From: Burkholderiaceae bacterium
Lineage (GTDB): Bacteria; Pseudomonadota; Gammaproteobacteria; Burkholderiales; Burkholderiaceae
Assembly: GCA_947448415.1 (NCBI GenBank)
Contig: CANFMT010000007.1
Span: 32,616 to 96,615, forward strand
Length of the DNA stretch: 64,000 nt
Reading direction: 5' to 3'
The notes under the pieces were generated by a model, which was given only the letters and a program-made list of their open reading frames with translations, did not search any database and was not told the origin of the DNA. Made by a program: the position numbers and the translations under genes. Position 1 is the stretch's first letter; each line of letters opens with the position of its first letter. Below, piece after piece: positions 14,281 to 26,612 of the stretch.

Positions 14281-14607
14281 ATGTGGATTAGTAACGCTTT
14301 TGCCCAAGCTCCTGCAGCGGGCGCTGACTCAGGTGGCTTAATGAGCTTCCTTCCATTAATTTTGATGTTTGCAGTTTTGTACTTCATCATGATTCGCCCA
14401 CAAATGAAGCGTCAAAAAGAAACTAAAGCAATGCTCGAGGCATTAGGCGTTGGTGATGAGGTAGTTACTGTTGGCGGCATTATGGGCAAAGTAACAGCGT
14501 TAAAAGACCAAGTGGTCACTGTGGAGATTTCTGCTGGTACTGAAGTGCAATTACAAAAAGGCGCTATCACTACAGTATTGCCAAAAGGCACATTGAAGTC
14601 TGCTTAA
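14281..14607 (+). CDS. yajC: Preprotein translocase subunit YajC
   Basis: Single TM plus YFIMIRPQMKRQKETKAML and GDEVVTVGGIMGKV; upstream of secDF. Confidence 0.95.
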   Translation: MWISNAFAQAPAAGADSGGLMSFLPLILMFAVLYFIMIRPQMKRQKETKAMLEALGVGDEVVTVGGIMGKVTALKDQVVTVEISAGTEVQLQKGAITTVLPKGTLKSA

Positions 14608-14645
14608 TGCATTTGCTTAATACGTCTTACTAAAAGTATCTCAAT

Positions 14646-16505
14646 ATGAATCGTTATCCTCTCTGGAAATATCTAGTCATCGCCGTTGCCTTGCTGATCG
14701 GCGGACTGTATTCATTACCCAATTTCTATGGTGAGGCCCCAGCGGTTCAAGTCTCGTCTGCCAAACCAACCATCAAGGTTGATTTGGCAACGCAGTCTCG
14801 CGTTGAGAAAATTCTGACTGAAGCTAACATCGATAACACTGGTATTTTCTTTGAAGTCACTGGCAATGTTGGCTCCATTAAGATTCGCTTTAATAACACC
14901 GATATTCAACTACGAGCTCGTGACCTCTTGCAGCAAAAGTTGAATGTTGACCAGAATGAACCCAATTACACCGTTGCTTTAAATCTGCTATCCAATACGC
15001 CAGGATGGTTAAATGCAATGAACGCACTACCAATGCCATTAGGTCTTGACTTACGTGGTGGCGTATATTTTCTTCTACAAGTTGATATGAAGGGTGCCGT
15101 TCAGAAGAAGGTCACTTCTCTTGCTACCGATATCCGAAGTCAATTGCGCGATAAGAATATTCGTCATCAAGGTATTGATCGTGGTACTGACTTCATCTCA
15201 ATCAATTTTGGCAGTACTGCTGATGCTGAAGCAGCGCGCACCTTACTGATGACAGCTCAGCCAGATTTGATTTGGCAAGTAAAGCCAACTGGCCTCTCTC
15301 CAAAAGTTGTTGGAGAATTTAAACCAACCGCATTAAAAGAAATTCAAGATAGCGCGGTTAAACAAAACATCATCACGCTCAATAAGCGCGTTAATGAATT
15401 GGCGGTAAAAGAACCCGTTATTCAACAACAAGGTGCTGAGCGTATTGTTGTGCAACTACCAGGCGTACAAGATACAGCACGTGCAAAAGACATCATCGGT
15501 CGTACAGCGACATTAGAGTCTCGCTTAGCCGACCCACTTGTTTCGACTATTAGCCTAGGTGAAACACCTCCCCCAGGCATGGACACCTTCCGCTTTGGTG
15601 AAAATCGCTTGGGTGTATTTAAAAAATCTGTAATCTTTAGTGGTGATCGCATTACCGATGCTAGTGCCGGCTTTGATCAAAACCAACGCCCAGCAGTCAA
15701 CATTTCCCTGGATTCTGCCGGCGGTCGGGTCATGCAAGAAGTTACTCGCGAAAATATTGGTAAGCCAATGGGCATGATTCTGTTTGAAAAAAGTAAAGGC
15801 GAAGTGCTGACTATCGCCACTATTCAAAGTGAATTTGGTTCTAAGTTCCAAATTACCGGCCAGCCAACTACCGAGAGTGCAAACGATCTAGCCCTTCTCT
15901 TGCGCGCAGGATCTTTAGCTGCACCAATGGAAATTATTGAAGAACGTACTATCGGACCAAGCCTGGGTGCAGAAAATATTGAGAAAGGCTTCAAGTCTCT
16001 CTTAATTGGCTTTACTGCAATCGCCATTTTCATGATGGCTTACTACTTATTATTTGGCTTCTTTTCTGTAATTGCCCTTGCCGTTAACTTACTACTGCTC
16101 ATCTCAGTACTATCCATGTTGCAGGCCACTCTTACCCTCCCAGGTATTGCTGCGATGGCCTTGGCTCTGGGTATGGCAATTGACTCAAACGTTTTGATCA
16201 ATGAGCGTATTCGTGAAGAGTTACGTAATGGTGCCGCTCCACAAACCGCAATTGCCGTTGGCTTTGATAAAGCCTGGGCAACGATTTTGGACTCTAACGT
16301 AACTACTTTGATTGCTGGTCTGGCATTGCTAGCGTTTGGATCGGGCCCTATCAAAGGCTTCGCGGTAGTTCACTGCTTAGGCATTCTGACTTCAATGTTC
16401 TCCGCCGTCTTCTTCTCACGTGGTCTTGTTAACCTTTGGTATGGCAGACATAAGAAGATTCAAAAACTCGCTATTGGCCAAGTTTGGCGCCCACAGGAGA
16501 AATAA
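14646..16505 (+). CDS. secD: Protein translocase subunit SecD
   Basis: LGLDLRGGVYFLLQVD, ALALGMAIDSNVLINERIREELRNG. Confidence 0.97.
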   Translation: MNRYPLWKYLVIAVALLIGGLYSLPNFYGEAPAVQVSSAKPTIKVDLATQSRVEKILTEANIDNTGIFFEVTGNVGSIKIRFNNTDIQLRARDLLQQKLNVDQNEPNYTVALNLLSNTPGWLNAMNALPMPLGLDLRGGVYFLLQVDMKGAVQKKVTSLATDIRSQLRDKNIRHQGIDRGTDFISINFGSTADAEAARTLLMTAQPDLIWQVKPTGLSPKVVGEFKPTALKEIQDSAVKQNIITLNKRVNELAVKEPVIQQQGAERIVVQLPGVQDTARAKDIIGRTATLESRLADPLVSTISLGETPPPGMDTFRFGENRLGVFKKSVIFSGDRITDASAGFDQNQRPAVNISLDSAGGRVMQEVTRENIGKPMGMILFEKSKGEVLTIATIQSEFGSKFQITGQPTTESANDLALLLRAGSLAAPMEIIEERTIGPSLGAENIEKGFKSLLIGFTAIAIFMMAYYLLFGFFSVIALAVNLLLLISVLSMLQATLTLPGIAAMALALGMAIDSNVLINERIREELRNGAAPQTAIAVGFDKAWATILDSNVTTLIAGLALLAFGSGPIKGFAVVHCLGILTSMFSAVFFSRGLVNLWYGRHKKIQKLAIGQVWRPQEK

Positions 16506-16508
16506 GCC

Positions 16509-17483
16509 ATGGAATTTTTTCGGATCAAAAAAGATATTCCTTTCATGCGCCATGCATTGGTGCTTAATGGGATTTCTTTAATTACTTTTTTAGCGGCAGT
16601 TTTTTTCCTCTGGCACAACGGCCTGCACCTCTCCATTGAATTTACTGGTGGTACGGTGATGGAAGTGAGTTATTCCCAGACTGCGCCACTAGACTCTATT
16701 CGCGCCAAGGTTGAAAAGCTCGGCTATGCAGATACCCAGATTCAGAACTTTGGTAGCTCACGCGATGTGATGATTCGCTTGCCATTGCAAAAAGATGCAG
16801 AAGGCAAACTCATTTCCTCGGCCGATCAAAGCACTGCAGTAATGCAAGCACTGGATCCTGCAGTGACCGGTGTAAAGCTCCAGCGCGTAGAGTTTGTCGG
16901 CCCTCAGGTTGGACGCGAGTTAGCAATGGATGGATTAATGGCTTTGCTATTTGTGATCATCGGCATTGTGGTTTACCTCTCTTTCCGTTTTGAGTGGAAA
17001 TTTGCGGTTGCAGGCATCATCGCGAACTTGCATGACATTGTGATCATTTTGGGGTTCTTCGCTTTCTTCCAGTGGGAATTCTCCCTTTCTGTATTGGCTG
17101 CAGTCCTCGCCGTTCTCGGTTACTCGGTAAATGAGTCCGTGGTGATCTTTGACCGTATTCGTGAGAATTTCCGCAAATATCGCAAGATGAATACCCGCGA
17201 AATTATTGACAACGCTATTACAAGCACGATTAGCCGCACCGTAATTACACACGGTAGTACCGAGATGATGGTTTTGGCAATGTTGATTTTTGGTGGTCCA
17301 ACACTCTTTTACTTCGCCTTAGCTCTAACCATCGGTATTTTGTTTGGTATTTACTCTTCAGTTTTCGTTGCGGCAGCACTAGCTATGTGGCTTGGTGTTA
17401 CTCGCGAAGACCTAGTCAAGGGCGATAAAAAACCAGATGACAATGCTCGTAATGAAGATCCAAATTATGGGGCACGAGTTTAA
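16509..17483 (+). CDS. secF: Protein translocase subunit SecF
   Basis: LHLSIEFTGGTVMEVSY, LGYSVNESVVIFDRIRENFRKYRKM. Confidence 0.97.
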   Translation: MEFFRIKKDIPFMRHALVLNGISLITFLAAVFFLWHNGLHLSIEFTGGTVMEVSYSQTAPLDSIRAKVEKLGYADTQIQNFGSSRDVMIRLPLQKDAEGKLISSADQSTAVMQALDPAVTGVKLQRVEFVGPQVGRELAMDGLMALLFVIIGIVVYLSFRFEWKFAVAGIIANLHDIVIILGFFAFFQWEFSLSVLAAVLAVLGYSVNESVVIFDRIRENFRKYRKMNTREIIDNAITSTISRTVITHGSTEMMVLAMLIFGGPTLFYFALALTIGILFGIYSSVFVAAALAMWLGVTREDLVKGDKKPDDNARNEDPNYGARV

Positions 17484-17504
17484 CTAAAGATAGCTGAGGG
17501 TTTT

Positions 17505-20314
<2,810 letters not shown>

Positions 20315-20336
20315 TTAGGGTCGCTATACTAGCCCC

Positions 20337-20951
20337 ATGAAACTTATCGGATCCCTCACCAGCCCCTACGTACGTAAGGTACGCATTGTTTTCAACGAAA
20401 AAAAGGTAGATGTAGACCTCGAATTGGAGAATGTCTGGGCTGCAGACACTAAAATTAGCGCCTCCAACCCCCTTGGAAAGGTTCCCTGCCTCATTCCAGA
20501 CGATGGGGAGGCAATTTATGACTCTAGGGTTATCGCCGAATATGCTGATGCCTTGAGCCCGGTCAGCAAACTTATCCCCACAAATAACCGTGAGCGCGCT
20601 TCAGTCAAAACCTGGGAAGCGCTAGCTGATGGAATTATGGATGCAGGTATTTTGTCTCGCTTAGAGCTCACATGGCGTCCGGCCAGCGAGCAAAGTAAAG
20701 CCTGGGTTGATCGCCAAATGGGCAAGATTAATATTGCGCTTCGCCAAATGTCTGAGCAACTTGGAGGTAATGCGTGGTGTCATGGCAATCAAATTACGCT
20801 AGCTGATATTGCTGTAGGTTGCGCAATTGGATATTTATTATTTCGCTTTCCTGAAGTGAAATGGCAAACTCAATATCCAAACTTAGATCGCTTGTATCAA
20901 AAATTATTGCAACGGCCTTCGTTTATTGAAACTGAACCGCCTGCTGCTTAA
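20337..20951 (+). CDS. Glutathione S-transferase family protein
   Basis: MKLIGSLTSPYVRKVRIVFNEKKVDVDLE..NPLGKVPCLIPDDGEAIYDSRVIAEYAD. Confidence 0.92.
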   Translation: MKLIGSLTSPYVRKVRIVFNEKKVDVDLELENVWAADTKISASNPLGKVPCLIPDDGEAIYDSRVIAEYADALSPVSKLIPTNNRERASVKTWEALADGIMDAGILSRLELTWRPASEQSKAWVDRQMGKINIALRQMSEQLGGNAWCHGNQITLADIAVGCAIGYLLFRFPEVKWQTQYPNLDRLYQKLLQRPSFIETEPPAA

Positions 20952-20968
20952 CTAAGCTCCACCTAATT

Positions 20969-21000
20969 AAAAAAGCCAATCAAAACTGATTGGCTTTTTT
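20969..21000. terminator. Bidirectional intrinsic terminator between GST gene and mnmA
   Basis: AAAAAAGCCAATCA-AAAC-TGATTGGCTTTTTT perfect hairpin with flanking A/T tracts between convergent genes. Confidence 0.85.
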
Positions 21001-21021
21001 GTATCCGCTATGTTGTGAGTC

Positions 21022-22134
21022 TTAGGTGGAAATAATTCCGCCGCCCAAACAAATATCTCCATCATAGAGAACGGCAGATTGCCCGGGAGTAACTGCCCAC
21101 TGCGCATCTGGAAAACTTAATTCAAAATGTAATTCTTCATTGCCTACATTCAAAGTGCATGCAGAATCAGCCTGGCGATAGCGCGTTTTAGCTGAATATT
21201 TTCCGGGAGTTGGAGACGCTCCTGACACCCAACTTGCATCCATCGCAGTGAGCTTATTGGCCAATAGCCATGGGTGTTCATGGCCCTGTGCCACATATAA
21301 GGTATTACTAGCAATATCTTTACGGGCCACATACCAGGCATCACCATTGCCATCCTGACTACCACCCAAACCAATACCTTTACGCTGGCCCAAGGTAAAA
21401 AAAGCTAAACCCATATGCTCACCAACCGTCTTACCCTCTGGTGTTTTGATTGGGCCCGGAACACGCGGCAAGTAACGATTTAAAAATTCTCTAAAAGGGC
21501 GTTCGCCAATAAAACAGATTCCAGTAGAGTCTTTCTTTTTTGCATTGTGCAAACCAATCTGCTCAGCAATTTTTCTGACCTCAGTCTTTGGAATCTCTCC
21601 AAGTGGGAACATGACATTTGCTAATTGTTGTTGCGTTAAGCGATGCAAGAAATAGCTTTGATCTTTACTGGCATCCACTGCCTTTAATAATTGAACGGTT
21701 CCACCCTCATGGCGAACGCGAGCATAGTGGCCAGTAGCAATAGCATCCGCACCCAAACTCATAGCGTGATCTAAAAAGGCCTTGAACTTTATTTCGGCGT
21801 TACACAAGACATCGGGGTTTGGGGTTCGCCCTGCAGCATATTCACGCAAAAACTCAGCAAATACGCGCTCACGATATTCAGCAGCAAAATTGACCGCCTC
21901 AACATCAATTCCGATCATATCGGCCACTGAAACCACATCTAACCAATCCTGACGAACCGAACAGTACTCATCTTTATCGTCATCCTCCCAATTTTTCATA
22001 AAAAGGCCAATAACTTCAAAGCCTTGCTCCTTTAGCATCCACGCGGCAACCGACGAATCCACCCCTCCAGACATGCCAATAACGACTTTCTTGGGCCTGG
22101 AAGATGGGATTGAGGAAGAATTAGGTTGGATCAT
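21022..22134 (-). CDS. mnmA: tRNA-specific 2-thiouridylase MnmA
   Basis: [54 protein letters not shown] track extends 36 codons upstream but homology begins near MIQPNSSS. Confidence 0.95.
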   Translation of the reverse strand: MIQPNSSSIPSSRPKKVVIGMSGGVDSSVAAWMLKEQGFEVIGLFMKNWEDDDKDEYCSVRQDWLDVVSVADMIGIDVEAVNFAAEYRERVFAEFLREYAAGRTPNPDVLCNAEIKFKAFLDHAMSLGADAIATGHYARVRHEGGTVQLLKAVDASKDQSYFLHRLTQQQLANVMFPLGEIPKTEVRKIAEQIGLHNAKKKDSTGICFIGERPFREFLNRYLPRVPGPIKTPEGKTVGEHMGLAFFTLGQRKGIGLGGSQDGNGDAWYVARKDIASNTLYVAQGHEHPWLLANKLTAMDASWVSGASPTPGKYSAKTRYRQADSACTLNVGNEELHFELSFPDAQWAVTPGQSAVLYDGDICLGGGIIST

Positions 22135-22313
22135 CAAAAAAATGCGAAAATGCTTACGGACAGATAAACCCCATTGTAGAAGCCTCAACCAGGCTTCGCA
22201 TGATTTTAGGCAAAACCATAGCCGGCAGACCTGGGGGCCCAATAAGTAGGTAAAACCTACCCTATTTATCTATAAAATAGATTTCTTATAAATTTTGCTT
22301 TTGGAGACATGCC

Positions 22314-23444
22314 ATGCGCATAGGAGTGCCACTGGAAACAAGGCCCGGGGAAACTCGAGTAGCCGCCACACCAGAAACGGTTAAAAAATTAATTGGTCAA
22401 GGCCATACCGTCGTTATTCAAAAAGACGCCGGCGTAAAAGCCAGTCAACCTGATTCTGTATACGAAGCTGTAGGCGCTAGCATTGGCAGCGCTGCAGATG
22501 CATACGGTGCAGAGATTGTTCTTAAAGTGCGCGCGCCTGAAGCAGCTGAACTCAAACAGATTAAATCCGGCGCAGTGCTTCTAGGCATGCTTGATCCATT
22601 TGATAACGATATGATTGCAGCCATGGCTGCGCAAGGTGTTACGGCATTCTCTTTAGAGGCTGCACCACGTACAACACGCGCACAAAGCATGGACGTTTTA
22701 TCTTCCCAAGCAAACATTGCTGGCTATAAAGCAGTACTAGTTGCTGCAAATGAATATCAACGCTTCATGCCGATGCTGATGACTGCTGCAGGAACCGTTA
22801 AAGCTGCACGCATCCTGATCTTGGGTGCTGGTGTAGCTGGCCTGCAAGCGATTGCAACTGCAAAGCGTCTAGGCGCTGTGATTGAAGCATCTGATGTTCG
22901 TCCTGCAGCTAAAGAGCAAATTGAATCATTGGGTGCTAAATTTGTTGATGTTCCTTATGAAACTGATGAAGAGCGTGAAATTGCTCAAGGCGTTGGTGGC
23001 TATGCCCGTCCTATGCCTGAGGCCTGGATGAAGCGCCAAGCCGCGTTAGTTGCAGAGCGTGCCCAACAAGCTGACATTGTGATTACTACTGCATTGATTC
23101 CAGGACGTAAGCCTCCTGTGCTTTTACATAGCGATACTGTTGCCAATATGAAGCCAGGCTCAGTCGTGATCGACTTAGCTGCAGGCAAAGGTGATAACGG
23201 GTCAGGTAACTGTCCATTAACTCAAGCTGACAAAGTGATTGATGTAAACGGCGTGAAGATTGTTGGCTATACCAATTTAGCTAGTATGGTTGCAGCAGAT
23301 GCTTCTGCTCTCTACTCACGCAACTTACTTGATTTCATGAAACTCATTGTGGATAAAGATGCTAAGTTGGTTATCCCAAGTGACGATGACATCGTTACTG
23401 CTTGCTTAATGTGTCGTGATGGCCAAGCCATCCGCAAAAACTAA
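22314..23444 (+). CDS. pntAA: NAD(P) transhydrogenase subunit alpha part 1
   Basis: MRIGVPLETRPGETRVAATPETVKKLIGQGHTVVIQKDAG; GAGVAGLQAIATAKRLGAVIEASDVRP. Confidence 0.93.
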   Translation: MRIGVPLETRPGETRVAATPETVKKLIGQGHTVVIQKDAGVKASQPDSVYEAVGASIGSAADAYGAEIVLKVRAPEAAELKQIKSGAVLLGMLDPFDNDMIAAMAAQGVTAFSLEAAPRTTRAQSMDVLSSQANIAGYKAVLVAANEYQRFMPMLMTAAGTVKAARILILGAGVAGLQAIATAKRLGAVIEASDVRPAAKEQIESLGAKFVDVPYETDEEREIAQGVGGYARPMPEAWMKRQAALVAERAQQADIVITTALIPGRKPPVLLHSDTVANMKPGSVVIDLAAGKGDNGSGNCPLTQADKVIDVNGVKIVGYTNLASMVAADASALYSRNLLDFMKLIVDKDAKLVIPSDDDIVTACLMCRDGQAIRKN

Positions 23445-23468
23445 TAGTAAAAATACTAAGGAAACACT

Positions 23469-23807
23469 ATGGATCTCGCTGCCTTTCAAAGCATCCTCAC
23501 CGTTCAAAACATTACTGTGTTTGTATTGGCCATTTTTGTTGGCTATCACGTAGTTTGGAATGTAACCCCAGCATTACACACTCCCTTAATGGCGGTGACC
23601 AATGCCATCTCCGGCATCATCATCGTTGGAGCATTGCTTCAAACAGAAATAATCGGTGGTGATGAAATTACACTCACTAGCATTATTGGTGCGGTAGCCG
23701 TATTTCTCGCATCAATCAATATTTTTGGTGGCTTTATGGTCACCCGCCGCATGCTTGAAATGTTCAAGAAAAAAGCTTCTAAAGCTGATGCGGCTGGAAC
23801 CAAATAA
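23469..23807 (+). CDS. pntAB: NAD(P) transhydrogenase subunit alpha part 2 (membrane)
   Basis: Small TM protein, [45 protein letters not shown]. Confidence 0.94.
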   Translation: MDLAAFQSILTVQNITVFVLAIFVGYHVVWNVTPALHTPLMAVTNAISGIIIVGALLQTEIIGGDEITLTSIIGAVAVFLASINIFGGFMVTRRMLEMFKKKASKADAAGTK

Positions 23808-23840
23808 ACCTAGAACAAGACCCATTTAGAGACCAAAACT

Positions 23841-25208
23841 ATGTCAAACATAACCGCTATTTCTTATCTCATTTCATCGGTGTTGTTCATCCTCGCTTTG
23901 CGTGGCTTATCTTCACCAACTACTTCACGCCAAGGCAATACCTTCGGCATGATTGGCATGCTGCTGGCCGTCATCACCACCTTCTTTATCCCTGATTTCA
24001 AACCAGTTATCTCTTTGATTGGCATTGCAATTGTGGGTGGCGCGATTATTGGAACCATTGCTGCAAAACGTGTGCAGATGACCAAGATGCCTGAGTTAGT
24101 TGCCTTGATGCACTCCTTTGTTGGTTTGTCGGCTGTGTTAATTGCAATTGCTGCGGTATTTAATCCGGCTCATGACCATACTGGCGCGCAGAAGATTGAA
24201 CTCTTTATTGGTGCGTTCATTGGCGCAATTACTTTTACTGCATCTGTCATTGCTTTTGGCAAGCTTTCAGGAAAAGTCAGCGGTAAGCCTGTGAGCTTTG
24301 CAGGACAACACTTACTTAACTTGATTCTGGCTGCTTCCATGATCGGTGCTGGTATTGCGTATTACATGGGTGATAGCCACGCAGCGTTCTTAGCAATGTG
24401 TGCCATTGCTTTGGTATTGGGTGTGACTTTAATCATTCCTATTGGCGGTGCTGATATGCCAGTGGTTGTATCAATGCTCAATAGCTACTCTGGCTGGGCT
24501 GCTGCCGGTATTGGCTTTACCCTGAACAATCCAGTATTGATCATTGCCGGTGCTTGCGTAGGCTCTTCTGGCGCCATTCTGTCTTACATTATGTGTAAAG
24601 CAATGAACCGCTCTATTCTGGCTGTACTGCTCGGCGGCTTTGGCGCAGAGGCTGCTGCAGGTGGTGGCGATGATGGTGGCCCTAAGAATTACAAAACTGG
24701 TTCGCCAGAAGATGCAGCCTTCTTGATGGAAAATGCTGACACAGTCATCATTGTCCCTGGTTATGGTTTAGCAGTTGCTCGCGCTCAACATGCTTTGAAA
24801 GAGTTAACTGAAAAACTTACTCATCATGGTGTAACGGTTAAGTATGCGATTCACCCAGTAGCCGGTCGTATGCCTGGTCATATGAACGTACTCTTGGCTG
24901 AAGCTGAAGTTCCATACGATCAAGTATTTGAGATGGAAGATATCAATAGTGACTTTGGACAGGCTGACGTTGTATTGGTTCTCGGTGCCAATGACGTTGT
25001 TAATCCTGCAGCAAGAACTCCAGGTAGCCCAATTTTTGGTATGCCTATCTTGGAGGCCTTTAAAGCTAAAACCATCATCGTTAATAAGCGCTCGATGGCA
25101 GCTGGCTATGCCGGCCTAGATAACGAACTCTTCTACATGGATAAAACCATGATGGTCTTCGGTGATGCGAAGAAAGTGGTTGAAGAGATGGTTAAAGCTG
25201 TTGAATAA
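23841..25208 (+). CDS. pntB: NAD(P) transhydrogenase subunit beta; 3' end supplied by an integrative-element att repeat
   Basis: MNSYSGWAAAGIGF-type motif, PVAGRMPGHMNVLLAEAEVPYDQVFEMEDINSDF, C-term MMVFGDAKKVVEEMVKAVE. Confidence 0.96.
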   Translation: MSNITAISYLISSVLFILALRGLSSPTTSRQGNTFGMIGMLLAVITTFFIPDFKPVISLIGIAIVGGAIIGTIAAKRVQMTKMPELVALMHSFVGLSAVLIAIAAVFNPAHDHTGAQKIELFIGAFIGAITFTASVIAFGKLSGKVSGKPVSFAGQHLLNLILAASMIGAGIAYYMGDSHAAFLAMCAIALVLGVTLIIPIGGADMPVVVSMLNSYSGWAAAGIGFTLNNPVLIIAGACVGSSGAILSYIMCKAMNRSILAVLLGGFGAEAAAGGGDDGGPKNYKTGSPEDAAFLMENADTVIIVPGYGLAVARAQHALKELTEKLTHHGVTVKYAIHPVAGRMPGHMNVLLAEAEVPYDQVFEMEDINSDFGQADVVLVLGANDVVNPAARTPGSPIFGMPILEAFKAKTIIVNKRSMAAGYAGLDNELFYMDKTMMVFGDAKKVVEEMVKAVE

Positions 25209-25210
25209 GC
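25150..25210 (+). repeat. attL: 61-bp direct repeat comprising the pntB 3' end
   Basis: tgatggtcttcggtgatgcgaagaaagtggttgaagagatggttaaagctgttgaataagc, perfect copy at 33395-33455. Confidence 0.95.
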
Positions 25211-25336
25211 CATAGCGTAATGTATTTAGTCTAAACCTAAGTGCAATAAGAATCAGATGGGGCGGTTAAAAGCGGGTTAGCAATAACTCACTTACTGCTC
25301 CATTTTTACATCTAAAAAACAGTACCAAAACGATTC

Positions 25337-25354
25337 TGTCCAATTCCTGTCCAA
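25337..25354 (+). promoter_or_regulatory. Paired TGTCCAA direct repeat (11-bp period); candidate integrase arm-type sites, left end
   Basis: TGTCCAATTCCTGTCCAA at 25337-25354; matching pair at the right end. Confidence 0.55.
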
Positions 25355-25367
25355 CTGGAGAGGAAAA

Positions 25368-26354
25368 ATGGCATCAATACGTAATCGCCAAGGTAAATGG
25401 CAAGCCCGAATCATTAGAAAAGGCTTTGCCCCAATTACAAAATCTTTTTTAGCCAAGCAAGATGCGGAACGCTGGGCAAGGCAAATTGAATCTGAGATTG
25501 ATAAAGGCGCCTATACCAACATAGCACTAGCTGAAAGAACCCTGTTTAAAGACGTTATAGAGCGTTATGTGCAGGAAGTTACCCTCAAGACCCGAAGTAT
25601 GCGTGAAGACACTTATCGCCTCAGGGCGCTTTCCAGACACCCCATAGCAAAACTGCGCATGACTGCTTTAACTCCCATCAAGGTAGCAGAGTATCGAGAC
25701 GAAAGACTTCAAATTGTTTCCAATGGTGCAGTAATAAGGGAGCTAAGTTATTTTTCTAGCATCATCAATCATGCACGGCGGGAATGGGGCATCACCATGG
25801 TTAATCCGATACCTCTAGTTAAAAAACCAGCAAACCCGCAAGGCCGAAACCGACTGCTAAGCGAAGAAGAATTGAGTAGGCTCTATGAAGCACTAGCTCC
25901 GAAAATAAAAAGCTCAAATCATTGGATTTTGCCTCTAACAAAGTTTGCGTTAGAAAGCGCTATGAGACGAGGCGAAATACTGGGCTTACATTGGGAGCAT
26001 ATTGACTTAGTAAAACGTACTGCATTTATATCGTTAACCAAAAATGGTGAATCACGATTAGTGCCATTAAGTACTGCTGCTATCGAAATACTTGGAGGGC
26101 TACCAAGAAATCTAAATGGGCAAGTATTCCCAGTAAAAGGAACGACGCTATCTGCGGCTATAGAAAAAGCACGAACTAAAGCGGGGATAGAGGATTTTCA
26201 TTTCCACGACCTAAGACACATGGCCATAACACGACTTGCAGAAAAGCTCCCGAACCTCATTGAACTATCAGCCGTATCTGGCCATAAGAGCCTTACAATG
26301 CTTAAGCGCTACTACCACCCGAACCCCGAACTTCTCGCACAAAAGCTTGGGTAA
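25368..26354 (+). CDS. Site-specific tyrosine recombinase / integrase
   Basis: N-terminal arm-binding-like region (MASIRNRQGKWQARIIRKGFAPITKSFLAKQDAERWA); catalytic ESAMRRGEILGLHW, HFHDLRHMAITRLAE, SGHKSLTMLKRYYHP. Confidence 0.96.
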   Translation: MASIRNRQGKWQARIIRKGFAPITKSFLAKQDAERWARQIESEIDKGAYTNIALAERTLFKDVIERYVQEVTLKTRSMREDTYRLRALSRHPIAKLRMTALTPIKVAEYRDERLQIVSNGAVIRELSYFSSIINHARREWGITMVNPIPLVKKPANPQGRNRLLSEEELSRLYEALAPKIKSSNHWILPLTKFALESAMRRGEILGLHWEHIDLVKRTAFISLTKNGESRLVPLSTAAIEILGGLPRNLNGQVFPVKGTTLSAAIEKARTKAGIEDFHFHDLRHMAITRLAEKLPNLIELSAVSGHKSLTMLKRYYHPNPELLAQKLG

Positions 26355-26612
26355 TCAGCTAAGTGGATGGTGTGTATGTTTTCATAATATAAAAAAGTCT
26401 GGCAATCTCTTTTAATATGTGGTCGAATCGCATAGTGCGATAGAAATCGTACACATCATCAAAGGTATGGCTACCGACAATAAGTAAACAAGCCAGCATT
26501 GTCGTGCGCATAAGGCAAAACGACCGCTACAAAAAGATGAATCTCTAATCATGTTGGAGGTCTTGTCTCTGTTGTAGCTAGATCTCCAATTTTTTAAATT
26601 TTGGAGCTTCTA

